This document shows, in pieces, positions 32,763-41,769 of a DNA stretch of 64,000 nt. This stretch comes from Geomobilibacter sp964432205. GTDB taxonomy: Bacteria; Desulfobacterota; Desulfuromonadia; Geobacterales; DSM-12255. The notes under the pieces were generated by a model, which searched no databases, was not told the origin of the DNA, and worked only from the letters and a program-made list of their open reading frames with translations. The stretch is taken from assembly GCA_964432205.1 (NCBI GenBank), contig CAYSMK010000001.1, positions 186,001-250,000 on the forward strand, in the 5' to 3' direction. Within the stretch, counting starts at the first letter, position 1, and each line of letters begins with the position of its first letter. The translations under genes were made by a program, and so were the position numbers.

Positions 32763-33905
32763 TCATCCATGGGAGCCGATGATGACCGGAAAGATCCTTT
32801 TCCGGATTGTCGCAATGCTTCTTTCCACTGCATCCAGGGCACGGTTCCGGTCATCCTCTTCGGCCCAGTGCATGGCGTCCAGGAGCGACTTGTGCGGATA
32901 ACCGAGCGACCGGATCATCGTCACGAACGGCGCCGGAAGCCTGGGCGACAGCTCCACCCCGTTCATCACCCCCCAGGCAAGGGTCCAGGCACGGGCCACA
33001 TTCATCAGATCGTAGCCGCCCCCCCCCATTGCCACCCAGGGAATGCAAAGTGCCTTGAGCTTTCGCAGAATGTACCCGTAGCTGTGGGTGGTGATCTCCA
33101 ACCGGGTCAACGGGTCGGTGCGGAAGGTGTCGGCCCCCAATTGAGTCACCAGCACGTCCGGATCAAAAGCGGCGATCAGGGGGTAGGCCACCTCGTCGAA
33201 GGCCTTCATGAACAGCGCATCGTCAACGTGGGCCAGAAGCGGCACGTTCACCGAATAGCCCCGTCCGCGGCCGGTGCCGATCTCGTCCTCGAAACCGGTA
33301 CCGGGGAAGAAATAGATGCCGCTTTCATGGATCGAGATGGTCAGGACCCGGTCGGTGTCGTAGTACGCCTCCTGCACGCCGTCGCCATGATGGGCATCCA
33401 GATCCAGATAGGCCACGCGCAGCCCTTTGCCCAGCAGCGTATTGATGGCAATGACCGCATCGTTCAGATAGGAGAAGCCGGAAGCCTTGGCCCGGTGGGC
33501 ATGGTGCCAGCCACCGGCCAGATTGAAGGCAGTGGCGTACCCCTCCTCGGTGACCAACCGGGCCGCTTCAACCGTGGCTGCGGTGCTGCGCCGCGCCCAG
33601 TCGTAAAATCCGGGGAACACCGGGTTCTCGCTATCCCCGAGGCCATAGAGGAAGTCTGCCCGCGACTCGGCAGAATCGTTGAACTCCCGCATCCTTGCCA
33701 GGTATGCCGGTGCATGGAAGGAGAGGAGCAGTTCATCGTCGAGATCGGCACCGGGAAAGATCGTGCTGTCGGGGAGCCGGTCCAGACCGTAGGCCGCAAT
33801 CAGATCATAGGCCAGGCGAAACCGCTGCACCTGGAAGGGATGGTGATTGCCGTACGTGTACGCGCTGAACTCCGGCGAATGGATGAGGGCGGTTCTGACC
33901 GGCAC
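32763..33905 (-). CDS. Histone-deacetylase-family (AcuC-like) hydrolase
   Basis: A 380-residue arginase/deacetylase-fold enzyme. It has GGWHHAHRAKASGFSYLNDAVIAI, LDLDAHHGDGVQEAYY, SIHESGIYFFPGTG and QLGADTF, all HDAC metal-site and active-site regions, and GGGGYDLMNVARAW at the end. Such bacterial members deacetylate acetyl-lysine proteins (AcuC acts on acetyl-CoA synthetase) or other acetyl-amines. I chose the GTG at 33905, with a GAGGTGA site; the longer frame (33932) would start inside the arm of the adjoining palindromic repeat. It is probably monocistronic. Confidence 0.9.
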   Translation of the reverse strand: MPVRTALIHSPEFSAYTYGNHHPFQVQRFRLAYDLIAAYGLDRLPDSTIFPGADLDDELLLSFHAPAYLARMREFNDSAESRADFLYGLGDSENPVFPGFYDWARRSTAATVEAARLVTEEGYATAFNLAGGWHHAHRAKASGFSYLNDAVIAINTLLGKGLRVAYLDLDAHHGDGVQEAYYDTDRVLTISIHESGIYFFPGTGFEDEIGTGRGRGYSVNVPLLAHVDDALFMKAFDEVAYPLIAAFDPDVLVTQLGADTFRTDPLTRLEITTHSYGYILRKLKALCIPWVAMGGGGYDLMNVARAWTLAWGVMNGVELSPRLPAPFVTMIRSLGYPHKSLLDAMHWAEEDDRNRALDAVERSIATIRKRIFPVIIGSHG

Positions 33906-33913
33906 AGTCACCT

Positions 33914-34038
33914 CATACCGAGATGCAATCAAAATGAGTACTAGGCGGCGAGGAGGGGAACGACGCAGGCGTACTTATAGTACGTTGAGGAGTTCCCGAC
34001 GAAGCCAACAACGTAATCGTTTGATTGCGACTTGGTAT
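33914..34038. repeat. Palindromic repeat element of about 125 bp
   Basis: The outer arms ATACCGAGATGCAATCAAAA and TTTGATTGCGACTTGGTAT pair imperfectly. The interior contains a second palindrome around GGCGTACTTATAGTACG and the partly complementary GGGGAACGACG and GAGTTCCCGACG. It lies between the prsR stop and the deacetylase start and may act as a terminator for the deacetylase promoter region or as a mobile repeat. Confidence 0.65.
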
Positions 34039-34040
34039 CA

Positions 34041-35420
34041 TCAGTGGGAGGGAAGCATTATGCCGTATTTCTTCAGAAGGTCGTAGAGAGTGGGACGGCT
34101 TACCCCCAACTCCTCGGCAGCCTTCAGCACGTTACCTTCATTGCGCTCCAGGGCCGCAGTGATCATGTTCTTTTCCAGGCGCTCCCGGGCATCGCGAAGG
34201 GTCACGGCCTCGTCCGGGGACTGATCGGCAACGGCCTCTGCTTCCGGCGTGAAACCGAGATCGACCGGCTCGATGGCTCCCCCTTCGCTCATGATCACGG
34301 CACGCTGGATCCGGTTGCGCATCTCGCGCACATTGCCGGGCCAGTCATACGCCTCGATCTGCGCGATGGCAGCAGCGTTGAAACGACGGATCCGTTTCTT
34401 GTATTCGTCGCTGAAGAGGTTGAGAAAATAGTTGGCCAGGAGGAGACGGTCCCCTTTCCGGTCCCTCAACGGCAGGAGATTGATGGTGACGACCCCGACC
34501 CGGTAGTACAGGTCCTCCCGGAGTTTGCCCTCCCGGATTGCCCGCTCGATCTCCACGTTGGTGGCGCAGACGATCCGAACGTCCACCGCGATATTCTCCC
34601 TCCCCCCGACCCGCTGGATAATGCCGTCCTGGAGAAAACGGAGCAGCTTCACCTGCAGATTCGCCGGCAGTTCGCCCAGTTCGTCCAGAAAAAGCGTCCC
34701 CTTGTGGGCATACTGGATCTTTCCCATCACCATGGAGTGCGCGCCGGTGAAGGCCCCCTTCTCGTGACCGAAGAGCTCGGACTCCAGGAGGTTCTCCGGA
34801 ATAGCCCCACAGTTGATCGGCACGAACGGGCCGCCTTTGCGCAGGCTCGTCTCGTGAATGGCCCGGGCAACCAGTTCCTTGCCGGTACCGCTCTCGCCGG
34901 TGATGAGCACCGGCACATCCGTGGTGGCAACCTTGCGGATCGAGGTGAAGACCGCCTGCATCTCCGGGCACTGCCCAACCATCCCCCCCATGCCGACCGC
35001 CTTGGACTCCGACGAATGGCGCAGCTGGCGGTTCTGCTCCTCGATATTGGCGAGATGAAAGGCCCGGGCAATGATCACCTTCAGTTCGTCCAGAACCGGC
35101 GGTTTCGGGTAGAAGTCGTAGGCTCCGGTCTGAATGGCACGCAGCGCATTGTCCCGTTCGCTGTTGCCGGTCATGACAATGACCTTGGCCTCCGGGTTCT
35201 CGGCCAGCATCTCGGCAAGGCAGCGGAATCCCTCCTCGGAGCTGTCCTCATGGGGAGGCAGTCCGAGGTCGAGAACGACCACCTTGGGCTGCTGCTTGCG
35301 GAACTGGGCCATGCCGTCCCGGCCATCCACGGCCAGCAGCATGGAGTAGTCGCGAGCCAGCCCCCATTTCAGCTGCTGGCGGATCTCCTCGTTATCGTCA
35401 ACAATCAGCAGTTTTTCCAT
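34041..35420 (-). CDS. prsR: Sigma-54-dependent response regulator PrsR
   Basis: A 459-residue three-domain regulator. The receiver has phosphoacceptor Asp51 (VVVLDLGLPP). The AAA+ domain has Walker A GESGTGKE, the sigma-54 contact loop GAFTGA and the second-region GTLFLDELGELP. The C-terminal Fis-type helix-turn-helix is NVLKAAEELGVSRPTLYDLLKKYGIML. The layout and adjacency to PrsK and an exosortase identify the PEP-CTERM-linked PrsR type, which activates surface-sorting genes transcribed by sigma-54 RNA polymerase. The gap to prsK holds a repeat of GTGACTCG words. No target promoter was recognised in the window. Confidence 0.93.
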   Translation of the reverse strand: MEKLLIVDDNEEIRQQLKWGLARDYSMLLAVDGRDGMAQFRKQQPKVVVLDLGLPPHEDSSEEGFRCLAEMLAENPEAKVIVMTGNSERDNALRAIQTGAYDFYPKPPVLDELKVIIARAFHLANIEEQNRQLRHSSESKAVGMGGMVGQCPEMQAVFTSIRKVATTDVPVLITGESGTGKELVARAIHETSLRKGGPFVPINCGAIPENLLESELFGHEKGAFTGAHSMVMGKIQYAHKGTLFLDELGELPANLQVKLLRFLQDGIIQRVGGRENIAVDVRIVCATNVEIERAIREGKLREDLYYRVGVVTINLLPLRDRKGDRLLLANYFLNLFSDEYKKRIRRFNAAAIAQIEAYDWPGNVREMRNRIQRAVIMSEGGAIEPVDLGFTPEAEAVADQSPDEAVTLRDARERLEKNMITAALERNEGNVLKAAEELGVSRPTLYDLLKKYGIMLPSH

Positions 35421-35429
35421 AGTAATTTG

Positions 35430-35605
35430 AACCCCGTGACTCGTGACTCGTAACCAGTGACTCGAAAATGCCTTTAACCAGGAACCGGTAAACGTCTTTA
35501 ACCAGTAACGAGTTACCAGTCACCAGTCACGGCTGTTTAAGCGGGCAACGGTCACACCCTTCATCAGCTGACGTGCTTAGCACTTGCCCTCAGCCCCGAA
35601 CCCCG
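35430..35605. repeat. GTGACTCG-word repeat in the prsR-prsK gap
   Basis: The gap holds runs of the words GTGACTCGTGACTCGTAACC, AGTGACTCG, TAACCAGTAACGAGTTACC and AGTCACCAGTCAC, including reversed copies. It ends with CAGCCCCGAACCCCGAGCC, the same words as the 31264-31489 array. No gene is inside. Confidence 0.7.
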
Positions 35606-35608
35606 AGC

Positions 35609-37648
35609 CTACTTCAGCCATACGGTGAAGACGGTTCCCTTCCCCACCTCGCTCTGCACCTCCAGCCTTCCACCATGGGCCTCCACGATCTGCCGTGACT
35701 GGTAGAGACCGATGCCCAGCCCTTTCTTCTTGGTGGTGGCAAACGGCTTGAAGAGCTCCCGGCGGATGAAGTCGGCAGACATGCCGCTGCCATGATCGAC
35801 GACCCGGACGTGGGGTGCCCCGGCCATCGCCACCTCGACGGCAACGGGGCTACCGTCCGACGAGGCCTCCACGGCGTTGAGCAGGAGATTCAGGATGACC
35901 TTCTGCAACTCCTCGGCGTCGACCTTGACCACCAAGGGTTCGCCGGCAACGGTGACCCGGTCGGCCGGCAGGAACGCCATTGCCCGGCGGACCACGGTCA
36001 GCAGATCTACCGGCTGCAGATTGAGCAGTTCCTTCTCCCCCAGGTTCTTCAGCCGGCCGATCAGCCCCTGCATCTTCTTCACCGTGTTGTCGAGGGAGCG
36101 GAGCATATCCTGCTGGAAGTCGGGATTATCGATGTAATGACGGGCATTGTCAACCATGAGGGAGAGACCGGCCACATGATTCTTCAGGTCGTGGATGACA
36201 AAGGTGGCGATATTGCCGATCGCCTCCATCTCCCGCGACCGGGTAAGCTGGTCGGACAACCGCTGGTTGCGGAGGGCAAACGAGGCCTGGCGGGCGATAG
36301 TCTTCATCAGATCGAAATCCTCGTACATTACGGTCTCGTTAGGGTTCACCTGCCGGCCGAGGACGATGAATCCCTCCAACTGCTCGCCGGACAGCAGCGG
36401 CACCACGAACGAAACCCGGTATCGTTCCAGAAACGACCGGGTCTCTGCCGGCACCTCAAGATAACTGTCGGTATGGCGAAATACCCACCCCCGGCCGTCA
36501 ATGTAGCGGACAAGGGCGTTGTCGAGCCCGAACGTCTCGGACAGCGTTTCCATCTCGTACACGGCGGTATTCACGTAATGCTTCCGTTCCGGGTCAAGCA
36601 GATAGAGGGCTGCGGACTGGATGCCGAAGGTATCGCAGTAGGCGGAAAGGATCACCTGCTGGAGGTCTGCCTCGCTCTGGCGGTTCGCCAACCGCTCGGT
36701 GAACTGGAGCCACTGGACCCGGTAGTCGTATTTGCTCTGATAGAAGTTCTTGTGGAGAAAGACCCGGATCTCCCGCCGGACCCGGCCGGAAAGAAATACA
36801 ACCAGCAGGGCAAGGCCGGAGAGGATGATGAAACCGATGACCACGGCGCGCTGGAACTCTGCGCCAAAGTAGCGCATCCCCTCGCCGAGCAGGCCGATCA
36901 GGACCAGATACCCGCCCACCGTGATCAGCACCACCGACTTGAAGGCAACCTCTCTCGAAACGCGGATTTTTACCCCTTCTCCTTTCCTGAAGCGGCCATA
37001 GGTCATCATCCCCATGGCCAGGATCAGGAAAAAGGAGCGGACGGGAAGGAACTGCAGGTTGATGGTGCGAAAGAGGAGGGCCTGGCTGTAGTAAAGGGCA
37101 TAGGCTGCCAGAATAGTGCCGATCCCCAGGGTGGTGAACTTCATCTTCCAGAGCTCGCCCGACGAGGCATTGGCCAGGGTCGTCTCCAGATTGGTCAGGG
37201 CAGCGACCAGGAAGGCCATGATGGCTATGTAGAAGGGAAACCCGACCGTCCCGAGGAAGAGCACCGGCTCAACCGGAAAATCGGGAGCGTAGTAGAAACT
37301 GGCGACCGGCGACCGGAACACAGGCACGATGAACAGCAGGGAAAGAAATAGTAACGTCTTCTGGGAGGACTTCAGCTCGGAAAGCTTTGCCTCCCGTCCG
37401 TGGGTGATACTGGCAAGCAGCCAGGCGCCGGGGATGAGCGCCTCAGCGAAAAGCGACCACTGTTCCCAGTAGCCGAACCGCTCAGGTTGAAGGAACAACA
37501 GAAGGGTGCAGGTCTCCAGAAGGGCCGTGACCAGCAGCGCCAGCACGAGAAAGGCGGCGAATAGGGAGCGTTCACGTCTGAACAGGGTCCAGCACGAGAA
37601 CAGTAGCGCCACCGCAATGACGGCTATGGAGAGAGTTGTTTGAACCAT
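35609..37648 (-). CDS. prsK: Membrane sensor histidine kinase PrsK
   Basis: A 679-residue kinase. About ten hydrophobic helices occupy the first 280 residues (MVQTTLSIAVIAVALLFSCW and following). A GAF-like domain runs from about 300 to 450. The phosphoacceptor His is in FVIHDLKNHVAGLSLM, and the ATPase motifs are NLLLNAVEASSDG, DHGSGMSADF and TTKKKGLGIGLY. The many-helix sensor joined to a GAF domain and lying next to PrsR matches the PEP-CTERM-linked PrsK group. It should phosphorylate PrsR in response to an unknown membrane signal. The start ATG at 37648 opens the first helix. Confidence 0.93.
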   Translation of the reverse strand: MVQTTLSIAVIAVALLFSCWTLFRRERSLFAAFLVLALLVTALLETCTLLLFLQPERFGYWEQWSLFAEALIPGAWLLASITHGREAKLSELKSSQKTLLFLSLLFIVPVFRSPVASFYYAPDFPVEPVLFLGTVGFPFYIAIMAFLVAALTNLETTLANASSGELWKMKFTTLGIGTILAAYALYYSQALLFRTINLQFLPVRSFFLILAMGMMTYGRFRKGEGVKIRVSREVAFKSVVLITVGGYLVLIGLLGEGMRYFGAEFQRAVVIGFIILSGLALLVVFLSGRVRREIRVFLHKNFYQSKYDYRVQWLQFTERLANRQSEADLQQVILSAYCDTFGIQSAALYLLDPERKHYVNTAVYEMETLSETFGLDNALVRYIDGRGWVFRHTDSYLEVPAETRSFLERYRVSFVVPLLSGEQLEGFIVLGRQVNPNETVMYEDFDLMKTIARQASFALRNQRLSDQLTRSREMEAIGNIATFVIHDLKNHVAGLSLMVDNARHYIDNPDFQQDMLRSLDNTVKKMQGLIGRLKNLGEKELLNLQPVDLLTVVRRAMAFLPADRVTVAGEPLVVKVDAEELQKVILNLLLNAVEASSDGSPVAVEVAMAGAPHVRVVDHGSGMSADFIRRELFKPFATTKKKGLGIGLYQSRQIVEAHGGRLEVQSEVGKGTVFTVWLK

Positions 37649-37659
37649 TTAACCCCATA

Positions 37660-37745
37660 ACGGGTAACCCGTGACTCGTGAAGACACCTACAAGCAGTTT
37701 CCCGTCCGACTCCGACTCTCGTTCTTTCCAGCCCCGAGCCCTGAA
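37660..37745. repeat. Word repeat upstream of prsK
   Basis: AACGGGTAACCCGTGACTCG and the words CCCCGAGCCCTGAACCCTGA lie in the gap between prsK and epsI. They are the same families of words as in the gaps at 31264-31489 and 35430-35605. Confidence 0.6.
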
Positions 37746-37763
37746 CCCTGAGCCCGTCCTCTC

Positions 37764-38396
37764 TTACGCCGGCAGAAACGCGCGGATGACCGGGTGAACA
37801 TCGCGGATGAACTGCTCACCGACGGCCCGAGCCTTTGCTTCGTCCGTCTCGAACGGCACCGAGATCCGGACGAATGTGGAATCGCGGCGGCGATGGAGAA
37901 AGGAATTGGCGATCTCGGCAGCCTTCAGGGAGTACTCGTCGGACAGGGAACGATCCCGCACCTGAAACCAGTAGAGGAACATCTCCCTACTCTCCCCCTT
38001 CTGGTAGACCGCGCGCACCAGGTTGATCCGTTCCGTGCCGATATCGAAGGTATCGCGCCGCGTGGAGACCTCGTACCAGCCGCTCCCCGGCAGGCAGTGC
38101 TTGGGGGAGTGGATGCCGCCGCTCTCCTTGCCGCCACCGTGGTAGCCGATATAGAGACCAACCTTTGCACCGTCGCTGCCGTTGTACTGGCGGGAGATAT
38201 AATCGGTAGGCTTCAGCACGTTGAGCACATTCTCGCTGAACTCTGACTGAGCGGTCATCCGCCACGGGCCGGTCTGCACCGGAAATTCGCTGAACGGCTT
38301 GTTGGTCGGCACTGCGACATCGGCATGGAGGTTGATGTAGAGGCCGGCCACTGCCAGCAGGATAAATACCAGTATGAACCGCCCTTTTCCGATCAT
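37764..38396 (-). CDS. epsI: EpsI-family exosortase-associated protein
   Basis: A 210-residue protein with one N-terminal hydrophobic helix (GRFILVFILLAVAGLYINLHADVAV) and a periplasmic domain. The family pattern FPVQTGPWRMTAQSEFSENVLNVLKPTDYISRQY, then LYIGYHGGGKESGGIHSPKHCLPGSGWYEVS, is the EpsI/exosortase C-terminal-domain-associated type. The CLPGSGW motif is characteristic. It overlaps the exosortase gene by 4 bp (ATGA), so the two proteins are probably made in equal amounts. Exosortase partners of this type help process or export surface polysaccharide-associated proteins. Confidence 0.92.
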   Translation of the reverse strand: MIGKGRFILVFILLAVAGLYINLHADVAVPTNKPFSEFPVQTGPWRMTAQSEFSENVLNVLKPTDYISRQYNGSDGAKVGLYIGYHGGGKESGGIHSPKHCLPGSGWYEVSTRRDTFDIGTERINLVRAVYQKGESREMFLYWFQVRDRSLSDEYSLKAAEIANSFLHRRRDSTFVRISVPFETDEAKARAVGEQFIRDVHPVIRAFLPA

Positions 38397-39229
38397 CGCC
38401 AGACCCTCCTCAACAGTGCCCCTTCAGCCACCAGCAGTACCATGGCCAGGGCAAAGACCACCAACCCGGCAAATTCGTGAAAAAAACCCTCTGCCGCCTT
38501 GGCCCCCCACCACTGGGCCAGGATGCCGGTAACGATTACCCGCAGGGCATTAGTGACAATGGCAATCGGAATGGCCGAGACGATGAGCACCCAGCGCTTG
38601 AGGTTCGAAGTCTGGGTGAAGAAGGCGTAGGCCACCGCCAGGGCCAGCAGCGACATGAGCGACCGGGTGCCGCTGCAGGCGTCCGCCACCTCCAGGGTCG
38701 TGGTCGGGAGCATGATGATGTTCCCCTCCCTGAGCACCACGACGCCGATCATCTTCAGGAACCCGACGGATGCCTTCGTAATGAAGAGCTTGAGCGGAAA
38801 GGCAAATGCATCGTAGATGATATAGGGGATGGGAACCATGAAAATGAGATATCCCAGCGGCAGGGCCATCCCCTTGAGCACCTCCCGGCCGAACCAGTAG
38901 AGGATCATGCCGGCGAGCAGGACGATCAGGGAGGAGCGCATGGTGAAGTATTCGGTCCCGAGCCAGGCAACGGTCAACTGGAGCAGCCCCAGGATGATGA
39001 CCACCAACCCCAGCCCGTCGGGCTTGACAAGCCGCGCCTTCAGTTCCGGCCACGACTGCCAGAGGAAGTAGCCGGCGATGAATGGGACCAGAAAGCCGTG
39101 GGAGTAGTTGTCGTCCTTGTACCAGTCCTTTACCATGTCAGGGACGATCCTGTAATAGAGGGCAACCATAAATGGGATGACGGCCAATATATTCAGCTGT
39201 TGTTTCTTAAGCACTTCGAACAAAGTCAT
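38393..39229 (-). CDS. xrt: Exosortase
   Basis: A 278-residue multi-helix membrane protease-like enzyme that sorts PEP-CTERM proteins to the cell surface. The catalytic triad residues are visible: Cys185 (ADACSGTRSL), Arg230 (NALRVIVTG) and His251 (GFFHEFAG). Eight hydrophobic helices are apparent. A separate EpsI protein follows. Together with PrsK and PrsR this suggests the XrtA type, but the subtype is inferred. No protein with a PEP-CTERM tail was found in the window. An AAGGGG ribosome site precedes the ATG. Confidence 0.93.
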   Translation of the reverse strand: MTLFEVLKKQQLNILAVIPFMVALYYRIVPDMVKDWYKDDNYSHGFLVPFIAGYFLWQSWPELKARLVKPDGLGLVVIILGLLQLTVAWLGTEYFTMRSSLIVLLAGMILYWFGREVLKGMALPLGYLIFMVPIPYIIYDAFAFPLKLFITKASVGFLKMIGVVVLREGNIIMLPTTTLEVADACSGTRSLMSLLALAVAYAFFTQTSNLKRWVLIVSAIPIAIVTNALRVIVTGILAQWWGAKAAEGFFHEFAGLVVFALAMVLLVAEGALLRRVWR

Positions 39230-39253
39230 GAATTACCCCTTAAAGGCAGCAAG

Positions 39254-40282
39254 TTAACGGCTTATCTTCACCGTGACCGGTTTCACCTCGACATCCGCAA
39301 CCAGCGGCAGATGGTCGGAACCGACATCGGGCCCGACTTCGCAGAGGTGCGGGGCAAGACCCTTGCCGGTTAGTATATGGTCGATTCGTATGCCTATGGA
39401 TGCTGCCAGTCTCTTTACCTTGGCACGCTGAGTCCAGCCGTACCCGATGCCTGCAGTAGAGAAGGCGTTATTATAACCGTTCCAAACGTGCCGATAGATT
39501 GCGCTGTCTACCGGCATATTGAAGTCCCCCGCAACTATCGTATGGTCTGAGAGGGTAGCAACCATTTTCTGCACTTCCAGCGAAGCACGGCGCCGGTACT
39601 CGGTTTCTGCCAGCAACTGCCCGTTTCTGGACGGCCTCAAAATTGTGTACTTGTCCAGAATCGGTAATAGTCCGTATCGAGGCGTAGGCAGCTGAACAGA
39701 ACAGAAATTCACATCACCATCGGATGTCGTTACTATACAGTGAATAAGACATGTTTTGGGCCAGGGATCGGGCGGATTATAGACCTGCACCGTCATGCCA
39801 CGTTGCATGGGAAAACGTGAAAGAATGGCCATCCCACGTTCCTGTATAATCTGCCACCCCTGCAGTCGACTCAACTGCAGATCCTGGGGAAACTCCTGCA
39901 GTGCGACGATGTCGGCACGTGTCTCCCGGATAAGTACTGCCAAAGCTTGCATATCGCAATTGCCTTTGTCGATATTGCAGGTCATTACCCGTAACGTTTT
40001 CCCGCCCGTTAATGCAGCTTTCCCGATAGGCAGATTCAGCCCCATGAAGGGGCCGAACACAATCAGCGCGCCAATCAGCAGCGGAATCAGGCTGAAACGG
40101 TTGCGCCAGAGAGCCAGGGGCAGAAGGATCACCAGCGGTAGTGCGGCGATCCAGCGCGGAGAGAAAAGAATCAGGGTGGCCGGCCACCAACGGTCACCAG
40201 CAAGGCTTACCAGTAGCCAAAGCAGCAAAGCAAGAAGCAGGTACCCCCAACAGATCAGACGAATGAACAAAGAAAATCGCAT
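39254..40282 (-). CDS. Endonuclease/exonuclease/phosphatase-fold membrane protein
   Basis: A 342-residue protein with three N-terminal hydrophobic helices (about residues 5-80), followed by an endonuclease/exonuclease/phosphatase (EEP) domain. The domain has VMTCNIDKGN, IVALQEFP, IVAGDFNMPVDSAIY and RIDHILTGKGL, then DVGSDHLPLVADV, all EEP active-site motifs. It should face the periplasm or outside. Similar membrane-anchored EEP proteins accompany exopolysaccharide clusters, where phosphodiester substrates are unknown. It lies 25 bp upstream of the exosortase gene on the same strand. Confidence 0.85.
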   Translation of the reverse strand: MRFSLFIRLICWGYLLLALLLWLLVSLAGDRWWPATLILFSPRWIAALPLVILLPLALWRNRFSLIPLLIGALIVFGPFMGLNLPIGKAALTGGKTLRVMTCNIDKGNCDMQALAVLIRETRADIVALQEFPQDLQLSRLQGWQIIQERGMAILSRFPMQRGMTVQVYNPPDPWPKTCLIHCIVTTSDGDVNFCSVQLPTPRYGLLPILDKYTILRPSRNGQLLAETEYRRRASLEVQKMVATLSDHTIVAGDFNMPVDSAIYRHVWNGYNNAFSTAGIGYGWTQRAKVKRLAASIGIRIDHILTGKGLAPHLCEVGPDVGSDHLPLVADVEVKPVTVKISR

Positions 40283-40316
40283 ACTTTCACAGTTTACTGG
40301 CCACCGGGCACTGCCT

Positions 40317-41693
40317 TTATGAAAACGGATTATTCAACTTTGAAATACAGAAACGGTATTTGCCGGAACTCTCGGACTGGATCGAGTCCACATACTCAAC
40401 AGCAAAACGCATAGCTGAGCCGAACCGCTCATAAGCCAATCTCGAAATATCAGCAACAGTCTGCTCAGAAAAAGTTTCACCTTTTACAACCCGGAACGTC
40501 AGATAATCAATCTCTTCCTGAATTATCTGCATCTGCTTCACCCCTGGCAGATGCATGGCGAAATTCTCCGTCAGAGAAATCCCCGAGATATAACTGCCGT
40601 CCGGGGTAACCACATAATCGGCAACCCGCCCTTCCAGCGAATCCATGATCGGATATGTGCATCCACAGGAGCAGGAGGTCTTCGTCGAGGGGATACCTAC
40701 ATCTCCTACCTTGTAGCGGATAAACGGCATGCCATAATTGGTCAAGTCCGTCACCACGATTGCTCCCGGTTCACCCGGCGGAACCGGTTTGCCGTCGCGA
40801 ATGAACTCGACGATCAGCGAATCACAGTTCAGGTGCATATTGCCATGGGGGCATTCACAAGCGATCAGGCTTACTTCCTCGCATCCGTAACGGTTGGTAA
40901 CGCGACAGCCGAAAACCCGCTCAATGACGGTGCGTTCAAACTCGTGCAACACCATACAGGTGCTGATGATACCACGGGGGTGAATCCCCTCCAACCCCTG
41001 CTCTTCCAGAAAGCGTGCAAAGAGGTACAGGGAATGGGCATGACCGAAAAGGATGACCGGCTTTTTGCGGATCAGCGTGTGATAGTAGGCACGCATGGTC
41101 TCCGGTCCCATCTTCAAGGTATCCAGGGGGATGTGGCGCGCCAGCAGAAGGTTCCGCAGATAAGCCCTCCAATCCTGGAAACACTCGGGGTTTCCCCAGA
41201 TAGCACCTACAGGTGCTCCGATGTCCCACCCAGACCAGCGATCATAGGACACGGTCACGGCCCGTTTCCACTGGGCACTGTCTTCATCAACGAAAAGCTC
41301 CACCGAAACCCCGGTCGAGCCAGAGGTTTTTTTTGCTACAAGCTGTTCTTTCGTCGTATTCCGGGCGATCATCGAGGCCTTGTTGGCGCGGATATCATCC
41401 TTGGTCAGCAAGGGCAGGCGCAGGAAATCCGCCCAGGAATTGATATAAGTCGGGTCAAGGCCGGCATTGCAAAAACGATCCGCATAATAATCCGTATTGC
41501 CTGCAGCATGAATCAACAAGCGCTTCAATCGCTGCCACTGATCGTCCCGTACCTGTGCCAAGGAACGCTGCTTCGCTCCTTCCAGTGACTTCAGGTGACG
41601 CAGGTAAGGTGTGCCCTCTTTCATGGCCCAGAGCGGGGCGATGATATGCCGGGACAACAGTGCAAATAAGTCGGGACTATTCTTGTTGTGCAT
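40317..41693 (-). CDS. CapK/PaaK-like adenylate-forming ligase
   Basis: A 458-residue protein of the phenylacetate-CoA ligase-like (CapK) group found in polysaccharide clusters. It has KKTSGSTGVSVELF (adenylation P-loop), GHAHSLYLFARFL, RYGCEEVSLIACECPHGNMHLN (with several Cys/His) and VVTDLTNYGMPFIRYKVGD, then GRVADYVVTPDGSYISG. The fold is normal. It may activate an acyl or amino-acid group for attachment to the polymer; the substrate is not predictable. It is 35 bp upstream of the EEP gene on the same strand. Confidence 0.85.
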   Translation of the reverse strand: MHNKNSPDLFALLSRHIIAPLWAMKEGTPYLRHLKSLEGAKQRSLAQVRDDQWQRLKRLLIHAAGNTDYYADRFCNAGLDPTYINSWADFLRLPLLTKDDIRANKASMIARNTTKEQLVAKKTSGSTGVSVELFVDEDSAQWKRAVTVSYDRWSGWDIGAPVGAIWGNPECFQDWRAYLRNLLLARHIPLDTLKMGPETMRAYYHTLIRKKPVILFGHAHSLYLFARFLEEQGLEGIHPRGIISTCMVLHEFERTVIERVFGCRVTNRYGCEEVSLIACECPHGNMHLNCDSLIVEFIRDGKPVPPGEPGAIVVTDLTNYGMPFIRYKVGDVGIPSTKTSCSCGCTYPIMDSLEGRVADYVVTPDGSYISGISLTENFAMHLPGVKQMQIIQEEIDYLTFRVVKGETFSEQTVADISRLAYERFGSAMRFAVEYVDSIQSESSGKYRFCISKLNNPFS

Positions 41694-41769
41694 GGATAAT
41701 AAATTCCCGTCAATAAATTAAGGGAGATATTCTTTGTTCGACAGTCAAGCCCTAACTGTGCTCACAATA

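Noticed and set aside
32769..35453. Long plus-strand ORFs of 391 and 473 codons opposite the deacetylase and prsR genes.
   Set aside because: They are shadows of well-supported minus-strand genes and show no recognisable features.
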